The notes: a model not told the origin generated them from the sequence alone. Shown: positions 6,777 through 17,094, numbered from the stretch's first letter. The stretch: 37,315 nt of DNA from Bacteroidales bacterium (GCA_023229525.1 JALNZC010000040.1:1-37315); one strand, 5' to 3'. Numbers and translations are program-made.

Positions 6777-9182
6777 CTATTCCTTTGTTAAAATCTCAAA
6801 CCGGGTTTTCAGCGTTTCCCCGTTTTGGTCGACCAGGGTCAATAGATGAATTCCACGACCAGGCGAAACAGCCATTTGATGGACCAACATGGTCGTTCCC
6901 AAATATTTATCATCCAAGTGCCAATAAACAACTGCATTCGGATTACGATGGGCCAGTTTTAAAACGGCGCTGCCCGGTTTTCCGTCCAGCTCGACCGGCA
7001 CATATATCTTACTGTTATTTTTCGGATAGATGATCTCCATATTTTTTCGGTCGGTAGTGGCAAGGCAATCGAAACGGAAGGGAGGCAATGTTTTATAAAA
7101 CGGGTTTTTGTTCCGGAAATACCATTCCTGAACCGGTGGCAGTACAAACCAGGAAACATGTTGCATGTTGTCGGGGGCTTCGCAACCGGAATGGACCTGC
7201 CACCGGCCGGTTTTATCGAGATGGACCATTTGATGAAAAGGACATGAAACGGTTTTCATACCGCTTTTCGGTATCCATACGGTATCGGTGAATTCGCAAA
7301 TGGAAGATGCCCGATAGCCACTGTAGCGGCAAACCGGCACTTGTACCATTGCCTGGTATGGTGTTGCAAACCAGGTAGTAGGTGGCAAGGCCTTAAAGAT
7401 ATCGAAAAGGATGGGAGCTGCCACACCTATTCCGGTCAGTCCCGGCCGACCTTCCCCGGATGCATTTCCCACCCATACCATTACTACGTATTCAGGTGTA
7501 ATCCCGACCGACCAGGCATCCCGGTTGCCGAAGCTGGTTCCGGTTTTCCAGGCAATTTTATGCGAAGAAGAGTAACTTTGCCATTGCAATTCCTCGTCGG
7601 GACGTGCCACTTCAACCATGGCTTCGAATGTGAGCCAGATGGAAGCTGCATCGAACCAGGAACTCCGGTCACGAGGGTGTACAGTTTTTGCGTTTTCGAG
7701 TTCCGTCAGCAAAGGGGGATGGAAATCACTTTTGGAATATCCGGTTATTTTTTCGGAAAAATGGTTCAATGTCCTTGCCATGGAAGCATAGATACCGGCG
7801 AGGTCCCAAAGCGTAGCTTCCGCTCCGCCCAGGATGAGCGCTAATCCATAATGATCTGCCGGTTTAACAAGGGTGGTCATCCCGATCTTCCGGAGCAATG
7901 CATAAAACTGTGCATATCCATAAGTCTGAAGCATTTTCACTGCCGGTATATTCAATGAGCGGGAAAGGGCGCGTTTGGCAGGAACAGCGCCATCGTAAGC
8001 AAGATTATAATTCTCAGGAATAAAACCTCCGATCTGCATGGGAATGTCGGGAACAAGGGTGTTGGGTAAAAGCAATCCATCGTTGAGCATGGCGGCATAA
8101 AGAAATGGTTTCAGAATGCTACCGGTGCTGCGAACCGAAGTTATAATATCGACGTTGTTACCATGTTCTGCTATATTGGTATGAGGCAAATTGCCGCTAT
8201 ATCCCAGCACATTTCCGCTATTGACATCGAGCACCATAGCAGCAGCATTGTGAATTTCATTGGCTTTAAGCTGGTCACTGTGAAGATCAAGAATGGTATT
8301 TATCCTTTCCTGGAGTTTTAAATCAAGGGTGGTACGGATCCTTTCACCCCGTTTCCCTTCTTTTATCATGCGGTCAAGTAAATGTGGGGACAGTTGTGGT
8401 AACGGGAAAGGTTTTTCAGGAAGTTTTTCACTTTTAGCCAGTGCACAAGTTGTAGAATCGATCACCATGTTTTTTTTCAGTAGGTCAAGTAAACGATCGC
8501 GTTTTGCCAGCAAATAATTCGGATTCCTTCCGGGGTAGATTAGTCCGGGACTGTTGGGTAACACGGCAAGGGTAGCCGTTTCGGCCCATGAAAGCTGTTC
8601 TGCGCTCACGCCAAAATAACGCCAGGCTGCTGCTTCCAGCCCCACCACATTGCCACCAAAGGGGGCATGCGATGCATAGAATCTCAGAATATTTGCCTTG
8701 CTGTTTCCAAGTTCGAGTCTGAAAGCAAGCAAAACTTCGCGGATCTTTTCCAGGTAGGTGCGTTCCTTGTTTTTCCGGGTGAGCCGGATCACCTGCATGG
8801 TAATGGTACTCCCTCCGCTTACGATCCGGTGATGTCTGAAATTGAGATACGCGGCCCTTATCAGCGACACCGGATTGAATCCAGGATGATACCGGAAATA
8901 TTGATCCTCATATTGAAGAATGGCCTGTTTGAATTTCTCCGGAATCTGTTCGCTTTCAGGAAACCGCCATTGCTGATCATCCGAAATCTTTGCACCCAGC
9001 AACTGCCCGTTCCGGTCAAGCAAAACAGTCGATGTAGGATCACTAAAAAGAGGACGGGGGAGCCACTGCCAGAAAAAGAAAACCAGGAGCAGGAAAACCA
9101 CGACCATCCCATAAAGCAAATGCTTTCGCTGCAGTGCATGGCAGTTTCCCAAACGATAAATAAAGGCAGGGAATCTGATCAT
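6777..9182 (-). CDS. pbpC: Penicillin-binding protein 1C
   Basis: Bifunctional peptidoglycan synthase: glycosyltransferase plus transpeptidase, anchored in the inner membrane. From the chosen start (801 aa) there is a membrane span at about 22-40, a GT51 domain with EDQYFRYHPG (catalytic Glu about 92) and GGSTITMQ, a transpeptidase with SILK (nucleophile Ser), SLN and KTGTS, and the C-terminal BiPBP_C domain typical of 1C. Start: an ATG at 9182 overlaps the TGA of the upstream macroglobulin gene as ATGA; the longer reading from 9209 would overlap 31 bp and adds residues not expected before the anchor. The pairing with an alpha-2-macroglobulin gene is the classical yfhM-pbpC arrangement, thought to link trapping of foreign proteases to cell-wall repair. 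Confidence 0.93.
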   Translation of the reverse strand: MIRFPAFIYRLGNCHALQRKHLLYGMVVVFLLLVFFFWQWLPRPLFSDPTSTVLLDRNGQLLGAKISDDQQWRFPESEQIPEKFKQAILQYEDQYFRYHPGFNPVSLIRAAYLNFRHHRIVSGGSTITMQVIRLTRKNKERTYLEKIREVLLAFRLELGNSKANILRFYASHAPFGGNVVGLEAAAWRYFGVSAEQLSWAETATLAVLPNSPGLIYPGRNPNYLLAKRDRLLDLLKKNMVIDSTTCALAKSEKLPEKPFPLPQLSPHLLDRMIKEGKRGERIRTTLDLKLQERINTILDLHSDQLKANEIHNAAAMVLDVNSGNVLGYSGNLPHTNIAEHGNNVDIITSVRSTGSILKPFLYAAMLNDGLLLPNTLVPDIPMQIGGFIPENYNLAYDGAVPAKRALSRSLNIPAVKMLQTYGYAQFYALLRKIGMTTLVKPADHYGLALILGGAEATLWDLAGIYASMARTLNHFSEKITGYSKSDFHPPLLTELENAKTVHPRDRSSWFDAASIWLTFEAMVEVARPDEELQWQSYSSSHKIAWKTGTSFGNRDAWSVGITPEYVVMVWVGNASGEGRPGLTGIGVAAPILFDIFKALPPTTWFATPYQAMVQVPVCRYSGYRASSICEFTDTVWIPKSGMKTVSCPFHQMVHLDKTGRWQVHSGCEAPDNMQHVSWFVLPPVQEWYFRNKNPFYKTLPPFRFDCLATTDRKNMEIIYPKNNSKIYVPVELDGKPGSAVLKLAHRNPNAVVYWHLDDKYLGTTMLVHQMAVSPGRGIHLLTLVDQNGETLKTRFEILTKE

Positions 9183-12100
9183 AATGACGATGGCACCACT
9201 TCGATCCAACCGCCCGGAACCCGGGCGTTGATGGTATTATCATACATAGCTTCGCAGGAGACTGCCGGTAAATAAAATTTACCGAGATACGTGGCCATAA
9301 GCATGACCCGGAATGTCTTTGATTGTGAAGCATCCAGTTCAAAATGGGTATACACCCGGTCGTCACGGACATCCTGATAATTAAAGGCTGAGGCCGTTGT
9401 TTTTGTTTGTGCCAGGTCACTGTTGCGTGCATTGATCACTTCCCATCCCGACGGGAGTACCAACGTCAGGGCCAGTTGCTGGTAATTGCCCCGCAACCCC
9501 GGATTGGTAATGGTCACTTCCGCAATAAAATTAGTTCCCTGCATTAATTTCTGGTGTTTGATGATCTCCCCTTTGACAGATTTATAGACCACGGTCATTT
9601 TCAGATTATTGGAAGCTGCAGTCGTCCCGTCATACCCGGGAATCCCGCTAATGATTACCCGTGCATATAATATATTTTTCCCTTTATTTACGACTTGAAC
9701 AGTACCATTTTTCACTGGATTGACCTCGATGGAACGGGAAGCAACCAGATCGGCTGTACTGATTTCTTTGGGTTCTTCCATATTTATCCGGTAAGTTGCC
9801 GTGATCCCGGTTCCGGAACTTTTCCCGGTGTATTTTATTATTGCCATCAAAGCAAAAGCGGTGGAGTGGGTACTGTACCAATCGTCATTACATAATGCAT
9901 TGGAAATCTCCCTTACAAGCAACGCGGCTTTTGTTTTCATGTTTAGCAGACATAGCGCCTCAACGATCATGGCTTTATCGCGAAGATCGGAGCCATAAGT
10001 TCCTGAAAGTTCGTGATAAGGTTTAACCCCCATTGTCGCCCGGTTAATCAGTTGCAAGGCAGCTTCGTTTTTCCCGGCGACCTGGTAAGCTGCAGCCAGT
10101 TGCCATTGTGCCGCTACCGAAAGGTCTTTCTTCTCAAGCAGACGATTCATTGATCCCAGTTCAGGCGACCTGGAAAGGGCCAGGGTAAACAAACGATAAG
10201 CCTGGACAAGATCATCGTTGAAATAGCCGGCGTTGTAATTCCAGGAAATTGCTTTTTGCCGTTGAAATTCCTTCCAGGAGGATAAAAAATTGACCGGAAG
10301 CATATATCCTTTTTGTTCGGCTTCGATCATGAAATGGCCAGCATAGCAAGTACTCCAATCATCCGCAAATTCTCCTCCCGGCCAGTAAGCCAATCCTCCG
10401 TTGGACAACTGGAATGATTTCATACGCTGAATGGCCGACTTAATATTTTGTCCGGCCTCTTTTTTCCTGGTATCCGAAAGATCCATGATATCTGCCAGGA
10501 AAAGCTGAGGAAACACTGCAGAGACGGTCTGCTCCAGACAGCCATAGGGGTATTTCATCAGAAATCCCAACCGCTGTTCCAGATTCAGGGGTGGTATGGA
10601 CGAAATTTCCAAAGTGCCAGTGTTGGTCCCCGGAATTCCGGCTGGTGTATAGGTAGCCGTCCACGTACTTCCGGGTTGAATCGCTTTTTCCACTACGTTG
10701 GTTATCCGGGTATTGGGATTCCGGACTTCAATTTCAATTTCATGGTCGGCCATTTCCTTGCCGCTATACACTACGATCCGGACCTTACCTATTCCGGTCG
10801 CTTCCTTAACATTCAGATCAAAGGTGACCAGCTGGTCGCCCGTTTCGTTGAATAAAAGTTGGTGCATAGCCGAACCGTTAATACTGAACATACTATTTAC
10901 CTCCAGTTCCACCTTTACCTTTTTAATGGTCCGTTCCAGTGCAAAGACGCTGACCGGTAGTTTGAGGGTTTCACCGGGGCCGACCACTCTCGGTAGCGTT
11001 CCCAGAACCATTAGTGATTTTTTCACGGCTGCCGTTTTTTCATCTTTCCCGTATGCACCATTTTTGCCGGCAACTACCATCACCCTTACCGAACCGATAT
11101 ATTTGGGCATAATAAACGTGTGGCTACGGGTTTGCCCGCTTTTCAATTCAAAGGGACCAAAATACCTGACCATCGGTACAAAACGGTTGGCTTTCAGCAT
11201 GCCCTTGACCTCTCCTTCCTGGTCTCCGCCAATGCTTAAAATCCGTTGAAGCTCACCGCTATATGCGCCAATCACCTGATCGTAAAGATCCCAGGTCTTA
11301 ACACCAAGCGCTTCACGGGCATAAAAGACGTTCCACGGATCAGGTGTTTTGAACCGGGTAAGGTCAAGTAGACCTTCATCGACAATAGCGAGGGTATAGG
11401 TCATTGGTTTGCCGTTGCGTTCCTTCACACTAATGGTCGCCTTTTTTCCGGGGGTTAATTCTTTTTGGAGGATGATTACCGGATTGAGATGTGTTCCCGG
11501 ATTTTCTACCGGTACCGGAATGATGCCATATAAACGGATCGGGAGATCGTTTTTGGTTTGGGCGTGGGGTTGAATCAGGGTTACATATACATAGCTATTG
11601 GGCGCCATCGCTTCGGTAGCCTTGAACGAAAAATCAACCTTGCCTTTGGAAGTAGGCATCCAGAATGATTTTAATACTTTTGATCCTGTCTCGATCGTTA
11701 CCAATGCCCTTCCATCGGGAGCAGCCGGTAAAGTAAGTTTTACGTTATCGCCTACTTTATACAGGGGTTTATCGGTGGTAAGTGTAAGCATGGCTGCTGC
11801 CTGTTTTTCGCCTCCCGGCAGACGGAAATAACCAGGCCAGTCGACATAAACCACTTTCCCTGAAGCGTGCCCCGAAGATTTATCTGTGACTTTGATCAGG
11901 TACCTTCCCCAGTCATCATAATTTACTTCAAACAGATAGGTTGCTTTTCCGTTCACGCTTCGCAGGATGGCCGAATCCACAGGTTTTATATAAGCCGTAG
12001 AAATAAAATCGGCCGAACCTTCTTCGGAATCGTCCCACCACCAGCGCCATTCGAGTTTGTACACCTCTACTTTCAACGTATTGGAAGGAATCAGTTTCCC

Positions 12101-14752
12101 ATGAGCATCTACATTGACCAGATCTATCGGATATGTTTTATCGGTGTTCAATACGAGGTCACCACCTGTTTTTACGGGAACCCGTATACCGGCATACGAC
12201 ACAAAGGGATAATAAGGAAGGGAAAACCGGTCGATACTAAAATCACCGCCATCTTCGAAGACTATGGTTTCGAAGCTGGCTTTCAGGGCTCCCGGAGCTA
12301 CATGTGTGACATGAATTCTTGGGACGATTTGGGTACGACCGGAAGCGTCAAGTCGTCCATCGAAAATCGTTATATTTTCGGCAGAAAAACCGGCTGTGGG
12401 ATTTTCGAAAACAAACCCGGGATAATTTGTAAAAGCCACCACCGATTTTGTTAGCGTCATGGTCACTTTAGCTTTCAGGTTCCGTGCAGTGGCGCCGGTA
12501 AGCCAGGTGGCTTCCAGTATGGCCGGGGGAATGTTATCTTTCAGAAGGCGATCCGTCTTGAAATCGAAATTAATCTTTAGCCGGTTAGGTTTGATTGTTT
12601 CGATTTTCAGGGTCTTCCGGAACTCCGCTCCTCCCACATTGACTTTGGCAAGCCAGTTTCCAGTCGGCGCATCCGGTGAGGTGGAGGTGCTAAAATTGTA
12701 AAAACCGTTCAGCGAAGAGGTCCTGACCGTCCGGGTCATCAATTGTCCGGTGGGACTGAACAGAGAAAAACTGACAGGATGGCGTTCGGGAAGCTGATGC
12801 GATTTATCTTCGAGAATAAAAGTAAGAAAGAGGGAATCGCCGGGACGCCATACTCCGCGTTCGCCGTATAAGTAACCTTTGATGCCGTTCTGAACCGGTT
12901 CTCCGCTCACGTCAAACATACTTAGCGACAGCGCCGCACCAGCGGTTAATTTAAGATATCCCGTTTGATTATTGCTTTTGGCAACCAGGATGAAAGGTTG
13001 TTTTTTCATGGGAACGGTGACCATCCCTTCGCCATCTGTAGTCCCCTGGCAAAGACTTTGAAGCTGGAAGTTGAAGAATTCTACGGATACTCCTGCAAGG
13101 GGTTTCGAAGAAACTATATCGGTTACAAATACCTGAAATTCATCGTCATTTCCGGCTTTGGCAATGATTCCCAGGTCTGATGCCAATACATTACGACTGA
13201 TGGTCTTATTGAAATAATAGGAAGGCTTGCAGGGATCGTCGCGTTCTTTCCATTGATAATTCCGCCAACCCCCGTTACTGAAATCATCATCATAATAATT
13301 GCTGTAATAATTCCAATCCTTATTACTCTCCTTTTCGGGATCTTCGAAAGTCACCATTTCCCCGGTGGTCCTGTTCAAGGAATCAGGGTCGCTACACAGA
13401 TAGGTGGAGTATTCTTTCTTAAAGCCAAGGATAACAGAATATATTGCACCCGGTTCTGTTTTAATCAGACTGGACAGATCGATAGAATAACGGTTCCACC
13501 GGCCGTAATCGACCACACCTTTCAACGGCATTGTTTTTTCCAAAACGATCCGTCCAACCCTTGCCAGTTCGTTATTACCGGTTAATTCATTGACCTGGAG
13601 AAACTGGAGGATGTTTTTTTCGAATATTCTGACCACTTTGATATCTACCATGTTCAGGTTCACCGCTTCGAAGGGGAGCAACATCCCGCTGGAACTGGGA
13701 AGGATCACACCTTCGCCAACAAACCGTACATTGGGCTTGGTATTTTCGATTTGTATGTCAATGATAACCCGTTTACCCAGTTCTTTCTGTTGAATATTTT
13801 TTATTGCGGGTTCAAAGGTCAGCCTGACATTTTTATCCTGCATCTCCGGGAGATAAATCCACAGCAGATTGTCGTCAATAGCATAGCGTAAATCCTGAAA
13901 TTTCCCGATGCGGAAGAGACCATCCAGGTTCTGGTCGGCCTTCAACGGATCGGAAAATTGAACCAGCAAACATTGTTGTCCGGCAGGGAAACTCCGGGCG
14001 AGAATCATTTTGAAATCGTCCAGGGCCGGAATTTCGGTCTTCAAGCTCCCGTTGGTCTTTGAATCGACGGGCGTTCCATCCCATTCAAGCCTGACATCAC
14101 CTGGTGTCATACCCCTCCGGATAGAGTCGACCTGAAAAAGATGGGAACGGTTTTTTTTGTCGTGCGACCAGTTAACCGGCAGTTCTCTTCCATCCTGCGT
14201 GGCTTTCAACACCTTTTCCACCTGCTGATCGTCAGCCACATCGGCCATTTGAAGTATTCCGGTTAGAAACTCCCTGGAAAGGTCGGTATGGGAATAGGCT
14301 TTATGGTTTTCTACCGAAACCGTCATTTCCTGTTGCATGGTCTGAATCTGAAAAACAAATGTTTTCATAGAATCGGGGACGGTAATGAGTTTGGATAGAA
14401 AAAATTCGACGGTATACACCTGATCCTGCGGCATCTTTTCGTCAGGATGAAATTCAATGGTACGTCTGTCGGTCCAATATGTTTTTCCTTTGATGGCAGG
14501 TTTAAACCTGAAATAGGTTTCTGCCACCGGCATGTTTAATGAGACTGTATCGGCAAAATCGTCCACCAGCCGTATTTTGACGACAGATTGCGTGGATATT
14601 ATTCCTGAAGTAAAAGCCTGGATATATTCACGGAATGCCGGGTTGACCCGGAGTAAGGAACTTTTTTTCCGGCATCCGGAGAATAGCATGAGCAGTATTC
14701 CGGCTGAAATTGCCAGAATGAAAAGAAACCGGTTGAAATGAATCTTTTTCAT
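9179..14752 (-). CDS. Alpha-2-macroglobulin family lipoprotein
   Basis: A 1857-residue periplasmic protease trap. The N-terminus is a lipoprotein signal: basic start, hydrophobic stretch, lipobox LFSGC (Cys at about 27), so it should be lipid-anchored. The large macroglobulin-domain region ends in an intact thioester motif, YGCLEQ (Cys near 1405), followed by the alpha-helical thioester domain with SNGGLAYWPGG and a final receptor-binding-like domain. An intact CxEQ means it should covalently capture attacking proteases, like E. coli YfhM, unlike the thioester-less MagD-type paralogue. It is longer than E. coli YfhM (about 1650 residues) because of extra N-terminal sequence. It overlaps pbpC by ATGA, so expression is coupled. 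On the minus strand TAATATTG at 14779-14772 is a weak candidate -7 box. Confidence 0.93.
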   Translation of the reverse strand: MKKIHFNRFLFILAISAGILLMLFSGCRKKSSLLRVNPAFREYIQAFTSGIISTQSVVKIRLVDDFADTVSLNMPVAETYFRFKPAIKGKTYWTDRRTIEFHPDEKMPQDQVYTVEFFLSKLITVPDSMKTFVFQIQTMQQEMTVSVENHKAYSHTDLSREFLTGILQMADVADDQQVEKVLKATQDGRELPVNWSHDKKNRSHLFQVDSIRRGMTPGDVRLEWDGTPVDSKTNGSLKTEIPALDDFKMILARSFPAGQQCLLVQFSDPLKADQNLDGLFRIGKFQDLRYAIDDNLLWIYLPEMQDKNVRLTFEPAIKNIQQKELGKRVIIDIQIENTKPNVRFVGEGVILPSSSGMLLPFEAVNLNMVDIKVVRIFEKNILQFLQVNELTGNNELARVGRIVLEKTMPLKGVVDYGRWNRYSIDLSSLIKTEPGAIYSVILGFKKEYSTYLCSDPDSLNRTTGEMVTFEDPEKESNKDWNYYSNYYDDDFSNGGWRNYQWKERDDPCKPSYYFNKTISRNVLASDLGIIAKAGNDDEFQVFVTDIVSSKPLAGVSVEFFNFQLQSLCQGTTDGEGMVTVPMKKQPFILVAKSNNQTGYLKLTAGAALSLSMFDVSGEPVQNGIKGYLYGERGVWRPGDSLFLTFILEDKSHQLPERHPVSFSLFSPTGQLMTRTVRTSSLNGFYNFSTSTSPDAPTGNWLAKVNVGGAEFRKTLKIETIKPNRLKINFDFKTDRLLKDNIPPAILEATWLTGATARNLKAKVTMTLTKSVVAFTNYPGFVFENPTAGFSAENITIFDGRLDASGRTQIVPRIHVTHVAPGALKASFETIVFEDGGDFSIDRFSLPYYPFVSYAGIRVPVKTGGDLVLNTDKTYPIDLVNVDAHGKLIPSNTLKVEVYKLEWRWWWDDSEEGSADFISTAYIKPVDSAILRSVNGKATYLFEVNYDDWGRYLIKVTDKSSGHASGKVVYVDWPGYFRLPGGEKQAAAMLTLTTDKPLYKVGDNVKLTLPAAPDGRALVTIETGSKVLKSFWMPTSKGKVDFSFKATEAMAPNSYVYVTLIQPHAQTKNDLPIRLYGIIPVPVENPGTHLNPVIILQKELTPGKKATISVKERNGKPMTYTLAIVDEGLLDLTRFKTPDPWNVFYAREALGVKTWDLYDQVIGAYSGELQRILSIGGDQEGEVKGMLKANRFVPMVRYFGPFELKSGQTRSHTFIMPKYIGSVRVMVVAGKNGAYGKDEKTAAVKKSLMVLGTLPRVVGPGETLKLPVSVFALERTIKKVKVELEVNSMFSINGSAMHQLLFNETGDQLVTFDLNVKEATGIGKVRIVVYSGKEMADHEIEIEVRNPNTRITNVVEKAIQPGSTWTATYTPAGIPGTNTGTLEISSIPPLNLEQRLGFLMKYPYGCLEQTVSAVFPQLFLADIMDLSDTRKKEAGQNIKSAIQRMKSFQLSNGGLAYWPGGEFADDWSTCYAGHFMIEAEQKGYMLPVNFLSSWKEFQRQKAISWNYNAGYFNDDLVQAYRLFTLALSRSPELGSMNRLLEKKDLSVAAQWQLAAAYQVAGKNEAALQLINRATMGVKPYHELSGTYGSDLRDKAMIVEALCLLNMKTKAALLVREISNALCNDDWYSTHSTAFALMAIIKYTGKSSGTGITATYRINMEEPKEISTADLVASRSIEVNPVKNGTVQVVNKGKNILYARVIISGIPGYDGTTAASNNLKMTVVYKSVKGEIIKHQKLMQGTNFIAEVTITNPGLRGNYQQLALTLVLPSGWEVINARNSDLAQTKTTASAFNYQDVRDDRVYTHFELDASQSKTFRVMLMATYLGKFYLPAVSCEAMYDNTINARVPGGWIEVVPSSL

Positions 14753-14805
14753 ATCTTTCTGTTATTTCTAACAATATTATGAAAAAAACTGAAGATGTTG
14801 TGATA

Positions 14806-14836
14806 TTCGGATATCCGGTTAAAAAACATATCTTTG
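14806..14836 (+). promoter_or_regulatory. Bacteroidota-type promoter of the AraC gene
   Basis: TTCG (14806-14809) as the -33 element, 19-bp spacer, then TATCTTTG (14829-14836), a perfect TAnnTTTG -7 box. It ends 21 bp before the ATG at 14858, implying a very short leader. Confidence 0.6.
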
Positions 14837-14857
14837 AATTAGCGTTGAATCCCTGCG

Positions 14858-15733
14858 ATGAAAGATAAAATCTACCATCTTGACCTTACCTTAAACGGCG
14901 TCCCGGTACCTTTTATCATCCGTACCATGGAAGAGGTTGCCGAACTTCAAAAGGGCATTAACGATTTACCTCACCGGCACAACTACTATTCGGTGATCTG
15001 GTCATTTACTGCAACCGGACGGCATATCATCGACTTCAGAGAATATCCGATCTTTCCGCAATATATCTTTTTTATCAGTCCAAGGCAGGTACACCAAGTG
15101 ATCACCGATGGAAATCCTTCGGGAATGGTTATCCTTTTCACTCCTGAATTTCTGCAACAAAACAGCATCCGCGAAGATTTTATTTCCGGATTGAGACTTT
15201 TCCGCGACAGTGACGAAACGCCACCCATGATCCTGAATGATGCTGTGGAAAATACATTAAGGGAGTTCGCCCAACGGATGAAAGCAGCATCGGATTCGCA
15301 AAATGAAATGAAATATGAAACCATCGGCGCCTACCTGAAGCTATTTCTGATTGAATGCAACAACCAATGTACCCTTCACCCCGACACAAATCCTCAGAAT
15401 CTGGAAGTGGGACGGTCGCTTATCCCGCGATTCAAAGAACTTGTTGAAAAACATTTCCGGGAGTGGCACCAGGTACAGGATTATGCAAGGGTTTTAAACA
15501 TTTCGCCCAATTATCTCAATGAAGTCATCAAGTTGAATATCCGGACTTCTGCCAAGGATTATATTCTGCACCGGCTAATCCTTGAAGCCAAACGGATGGT
15601 CATCTTCACCCAACAGAGCGGTAAAGAGATCGGGTTTGAACTTGGATTTGAAGATCCCTCCCATTTCAGCAGGTTTTTCAAAAGCCACACCCGGCAATCG
15701 CTTGTCGAATTCAAGGAAACACACATTTCCTGA
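14858..15733 (+). CDS. AraC-family transcriptional regulator
   Basis: A 291-residue DNA-binding regulator. The N-terminal half (about 1-150) is a cupin-like sensing domain opening with LPHRHNYYSVIWSFTATG, a common Bacteroidota form. The C-terminal AraC domain has two helix-turn-helix units: VQDYARVLNISPNYLNEVIK and then GKEIGFELGFEDPSHFSRFFK, the second with the highly conserved F-x-D-x-S-H-F-S-R-F-F-K pattern. It is divergent from the macroglobulin gene and has its own promoter. The next transcription unit (YceI, pirin) starts 100 bp downstream with its own promoter, so it is a likely but unproven target. The ligand is unknown. Confidence 0.92.
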   Translation: MKDKIYHLDLTLNGVPVPFIIRTMEEVAELQKGINDLPHRHNYYSVIWSFTATGRHIIDFREYPIFPQYIFFISPRQVHQVITDGNPSGMVILFTPEFLQQNSIREDFISGLRLFRDSDETPPMILNDAVENTLREFAQRMKAASDSQNEMKYETIGAYLKLFLIECNNQCTLHPDTNPQNLEVGRSLIPRFKELVEKHFREWHQVQDYARVLNISPNYLNEVIKLNIRTSAKDYILHRLILEAKRMVIFTQQSGKEIGFELGFEDPSHFSRFFKSHTRQSLVEFKETHIS

Positions 15734-15775
15734 TCCTGATCCTGAATTTTTACCATTAATACCATGATTTATCCA

Positions 15776-15806
15776 TTTTCACGGGGATAGCGCGGTTGTA
15801 ACTTTG
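15776..15806 (+). promoter_or_regulatory. Promoter of the yceI-pirin pair
   Basis: TTTT (15776-15779), 19-bp spacer, TAACTTTG (15799-15806). The -7 box is a perfect TAnnTTTG. Transcription should begin near 15813, which rules out a possible upstream in-frame start at 15804 and supports ATG 15834. Confidence 0.65.
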
Positions 15807-15833
15807 CATCATCAAACTTTAATTGAATTTTTC

Positions 15834-16373
15834 ATGGAAACAACAGCAAAAACAAAATGGGTCATCGATCCGATGCATAGCGAAATACATTTCAAGGTAA
15901 AACACCTGGTAATATCAACCGTAACCGGAAGTTTTGACAAGTTCGAAGGGTTTATATCCACCCTTGATGATGATTTCAACAACGCATTGGTTGAATTTTC
16001 AGCGGACATCAACAGCATCAACACTAACCAGCCCGATCGCGACAATCATTTAAAATCATCTGATTTCTTTGATGCTGCAAACCATCCCAAACTGACTTTC
16101 CGGTCGACATCCTTTAAAAATACAGGCGGTTCCGGTTATATGATGGCTGGCGATCTGACCATCAAGGGAAGCACAAAACCGGTTGAACTGAGTGTCGATT
16201 TTGGCGGGATTGCCAAAGATCCCTATGGTAACGTCAAGGCCGGTTTTGAATTGACCGGAAAAGTCAACCGCAAGGATTTTGGACTTTCCTGGAACGCGAT
16301 TACCGAAGCCGGTGGCGTGGTGGTAGGAGATGAAGTAAAATTACAAATGAACATAGAACTGGCACGACAATAA
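15834..16373 (+). CDS. YceI-family lipocalin-like protein
   Basis: A 179-residue YceI-domain protein. The fold is a lipocalin-like barrel binding polyisoprenoid or amphiphilic ligands in characterised members. Hallmarks are the opening WVIDPMHSEIHFKVKHLVISTVTGSFDKFEG, visible here in pieces (IDPMHSEIHF, KHLVISTVTGSF), then LKSSDFFDAANHPKLTF and a closing GGVVVGDEVKLQMNIEL. No signal peptide is seen, so this copy is probably cytoplasmic, unlike secreted E. coli YceI. The start is set by the promoter at 15776-15806. The stop is 1 bp before the pirin start, so the two are surely co-transcribed; YceI and pirin are often neighbours and stress-induced. Confidence 0.92.
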   Translation: METTAKTKWVIDPMHSEIHFKVKHLVISTVTGSFDKFEGFISTLDDDFNNALVEFSADINSINTNQPDRDNHLKSSDFFDAANHPKLTFRSTSFKNTGGSGYMMAGDLTIKGSTKPVELSVDFGGIAKDPYGNVKAGFELTGKVNRKDFGLSWNAITEAGGVVVGDEVKLQMNIELARQ

Positions 16374-16374
16374 T

Positions 16375-17094
16375 ATGAAAACGGTATTTCACAAAGCCTC
16401 TTCGCGCGGTCATGCCCATTACGGCTGGCTCGACACACATTATACTTTCAGTTTCGCCGATTATTATGATCCCGGAAGGATTCATTTCGGAATGCTGAGG
16501 GTGTTGAACGATGATCAAATCGAAGGTGGTGGCGGTTTTGGACGCCATCCCCACGATAATATGGAAATCGTTACTATCGTCCTTGAAGGGGAACTTGAAC
16601 ATAAAGACAGCATGGGTCACACCCTGGTAATCCACCCCAACGAGGTCCAGGTAATGTCGGCAGGAACCGGGATATTTCACTCTGAATATAATAAAAATTC
16701 TGATATTCCGGTCAAGCTCTTTCAGATATGGGTATTTCCCGATAAAAAAAACCTGACACCCCGCTATGATCAAATGATATTTGATCCGGCTGAAAGAGTA
16801 AACCGTTGGCAGACGCTGGTTTCACCTGCCGGCACCGGCAAGCTTTGGTTGAATCAGCGAGCCTGGTTTTCAAGAATCGACCTGGATGAATCGTCATCTG
16901 CTCAATATACATTGAATAATCCGGCTCACGGGGTATATGTTTTCGTTATCGAGGGAGCGGTGGAAGCCGCCGGAATAAAACTTGAAAAGAGAGACGGATT
17001 AGCCGTTTCCGAAACCGGTTCCATTGCCTTTACGGCGATGAAAAAATCGGAAATCCTTGTCATTGAAATTCCAATGACAGTCAAGGATGAATAA
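16375..17094 (+). CDS. Pirin family protein (bicupin)
   Basis: A 239-residue pirin of the YhhW type. The metal site is readable: HPHDNMEIVTIVLEG supplies two histidines, and GTGIFHSEYN supplies a His and a Glu, giving the usual 3-His/1-Glu iron site of the N-terminal cupin. YhhW-type pirins have quercetin 2,3-dioxygenase activity in vitro, but the physiological substrate is unclear. The second cupin (about 130-235) lacks these ligands, as normal. It begins 1 bp after yceI. Length and motifs are fully typical. Confidence 0.92.
   Translation: MKTVFHKASSRGHAHYGWLDTHYTFSFADYYDPGRIHFGMLRVLNDDQIEGGGGFGRHPHDNMEIVTIVLEGELEHKDSMGHTLVIHPNEVQVMSAGTGIFHSEYNKNSDIPVKLFQIWVFPDKKNLTPRYDQMIFDPAERVNRWQTLVSPAGTGKLWLNQRAWFSRIDLDESSSAQYTLNNPAHGVYVFVIEGAVEAAGIKLEKRDGLAVSETGSIAFTAMKKSEILVIEIPMTVKDE

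Noticed and set aside
16300..16773. Long antisense open frame opposite yceI/pirin (157 codons)
   Set aside because: It is a shadow of two clearly conserved genes; its product has no recognisable features. The same applies to other long opposite-strand frames such as 387-911, 34429-34839 and 10698-11249.
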